Shown here piece by piece: positions 13,971 through 15,144 of a stretch of DNA of 15,144 bases; position 1 is the stretch's first letter; each line of letters opens with the position of its first letter. The stretch covers positions 1 to 15,144 of the forward strand of contig JADGPH010000061.1 of assembly GCA_017882555.1 (NCBI GenBank), given 5' to 3'. The notes below the pieces were generated by a model. It saw nothing but the letters and a program-made list of their open reading frames with translations. It was not told where the DNA came from and searched no databases. The position numbers and the translations under genes are program-made. The DNA comes from Thermoleophilia bacterium (GTDB lineage Bacteria > Actinomycetota > Thermoleophilia > Miltoncostaeales > Miltoncostaeaceae).

Positions 13971-15144
13971 ATGAGTACGTACGAGGGGTTCTTCGGTGGT
14001 TGTGCCACTGGTCTGCGCTGTAGAGAGTGCGGAAGTCGCACCGGGCTGATTGCGGCCTACGTGTGCGAGTACTGCTTCGGTCCGCTCGAGGTCGAGTACG
14101 ACCGCGATCGCCTGGGCGCCACGGTGACGCGAAAGCGGATCGGCGAGGGTCCGTTGAATCTGTGGCGTTACCGGGACCTGTTGCCGTGCGCGCCCGATGA
14201 CCCGACGGTCGGGTTGAGCGCTGGGCTGACCCCGCTGGTGCGGGCACCGCGCCTGGCCGAACGACTCGGTCTCCGGAATGTTTGGGTCAAGAATGAGACC
14301 GCTAACCCCACCCACAGCTTCAAGGATCGGGTGGTCAGTGTGGCCCTGCAAGCAGCACTGCGCCTCGGGTACTCCACCGTGGCGTGCGCGTCGACTGGAA
14401 ACCTCGCCAACGCCGTTGCGGCCCATGCGTCGGCCCTGGGCCTCGAGAGCTACGTCTTTGTCCCGTCGGATCTGGAAGCCCAGAAGATCATCGCCACGGC
14501 CGTCTTCGACACAACCCTCCTTGCGGTCGAAGGGACCTACGACGACGTCAACCGGCTGTGCGGAGAGCTTGCCGCCGACCGGCCGTGGGCCTTTGTGAAT
14601 GTCAACGTCCGGCCCTACTACTCCGAGGGCTCCAAGACACTCGCCTACGAGGTGGCCGAGCAGTTGGGGTGGACACTTCCCGACCGATGCATCGTGCCGA
14701 TTGCCTCGGGATCGCTGTACACAAAGATCCACAAAGGCTTCACCGAGCTGATCGAGCTGGGCCTGTGCCAGGGAACGGTCCCCGCGCTCAACGGAGCCCA
14801 AGCGGCCGGCTGCAGCCCGATCGCGACCGCCTGGGACAACGGGCGGGATTTCATCAAGCCGGTCCGCCCCGACACGATCGCCAAGAGTCTGGCGATCGGG
14901 AATCCGGCGGACGGCGTGTTCGCTTTGGACGCTGCCCGTGCCACCGGTGGGGCGATCAACGCGGTGAGCGACGATGAGATCGTCGACGGGATTCGCTTGT
15001 TGGCGGAGACCACCGGGATCTTTACCGAGACCGCCGGTGGCGTCACGACGGCCGTACTGCGCAAGCTCGCCGAAGCGGGCGACATCGATCCCGACGAGCG
15101 GATCGTGCTGTACATCACCGGTGATGGCCTCAAGACGCTCGACG
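13971..15144 (+). CDS. thrC: Threonine synthase-family PLP enzyme, 3' end outside window
   Basis: The frame runs open to the right edge (391 codons visible, probably near complete). It is a fold-type II PLP enzyme whose classical reaction is O-phosphohomoserine to threonine plus phosphate. It starts with a zinc ribbon (C17-x2-C20, C32-x2-C35; LRCRECG and CEYCFGPLEV) found in many bacterial and archaeal ThrC proteins. NPTHSFKDR holds the PLP lysine K118, ACASTGNLANAVAAHA (139-154) is the phosphate/substrate loop, FVPSDLEAQK and VNVRPYYSEGSKTLAYEVAEQL follow, and ETAGGVTTAVL and YITGDGLKTLD form the C-terminal PLP-phosphate region. ATG 13971 has CGAGGG eight bases upstream. It follows a SAM riboswitch with attenuator, unusual company for a pure threonine enzyme. 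A role in homocysteine or methionine synthesis, for instance as a sulfhydrylase using O-phosphohomoserine, is possible and not excluded by these motifs. Confidence 0.92.
   Translation, partial: MSTYEGFFGGCATGLRCRECGSRTGLIAAYVCEYCFGPLEVEYDRDRLGATVTRKRIGEGPLNLWRYRDLLPCAPDDPTVGLSAGLTPLVRAPRLAERLGLRNVWVKNETANPTHSFKDRVVSVALQAALRLGYSTVACASTGNLANAVAAHASALGLESYVFVPSDLEAQKIIATAVFDTTLLAVEGTYDDVNRLCGELAADRPWAFVNVNVRPYYSEGSKTLAYEVAEQLGWTLPDRCIVPIASGSLYTKIHKGFTELIELGLCQGTVPALNGAQAAGCSPIATAWDNGRDFIKPVRPDTIAKSLAIGNPADGVFALDAARATGGAINAVSDDEIVDGIRLLAETTGIFTETAGGVTTAVLRKLAEAGDIDPDERIVLYITGDGLKTLD

Noticed and set aside
13788..14801. 337-codon minus-strand frame opposite thrC
   Set aside because: Antisense to the PLP-binding motifs of the threonine synthase-family gene and to the riboswitch.
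14384..14977. 197-codon plus-strand frame inside thrC
   Set aside because: Arg-rich shadow; the overlapping frame from 13971 carries all ThrC motifs and is open to the window edge.

Overview
This is a GC-rich window with the look of a high-GC Gram-positive bacterium (Actinomycetota; I lean to Thermoleophilia or a nearby deep class). The reasons are the recJ-rel neighbourhood, a long RecJ with an extra C-terminal region, Thr/Ser-rich linkers in membrane-anchored proteins, and several genes that look leaderless. The lineage is inferred, not proven.

Layout. Positions 3-788 hold the C-terminal part of an unrecognised protein, open at the left edge. A plus-strand run follows: a UbiB/ABC1 kinase-like protein (843-2486), RecJ overlapping its stop codon by one base (2486-5089), the bifunctional (p)ppGpp enzyme Rel (5136-7361), a two-helix membrane protein with a LytR_C domain (7438-8196), and an eight-cysteine zinc-ribbon protein (8336-8641). 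The last gene lies behind a promoter overlapped by two near-palindromic operator-like sites. On the minus strand, read right to left, are a zinc-ribbon protein (13580-12903) and a zinc-ribbon/TM/SPOR-like protein (12906-12187), joined by a GTGA overlap, then hyuA (12145-10202) and hyuB (10214-8658). hyuB converges on the zinc-ribbon gene.

Right end. Between the divergent genes, 13746-13943 is a complete SAM-I (S-box) riboswitch switch. It has a TTGACA/TAGATT promoter, an aptamer with P1-P4, a 7-bp antiterminator, and a 10-bp intrinsic terminator followed by TTGTTGTTT. It controls a threonine-synthase-family PLP enzyme (13971 to the right edge, incomplete). S-adenosylmethionine control of a threonine-synthase-like gene is the most interesting point here: the enzyme may really serve the methionine/homocysteine branch, or the cell may balance the two branches by SAM sensing.

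Expression pattern. Five promoter-proximal genes (ubiB-like, rel, lytR_C, the coiled zinc-ribbon gene, hyuA) have a TANNNT hexamer 7-9 nt before the start codon and no Shine-Dalgarno. Most genes inside operons or behind leaders (recJ, the SPOR gene, the 8-Cys gene, thrC) carry a purine-rich Shine-Dalgarno. I saw no tRNA, rRNA, CRISPR array, transposase or phage gene.
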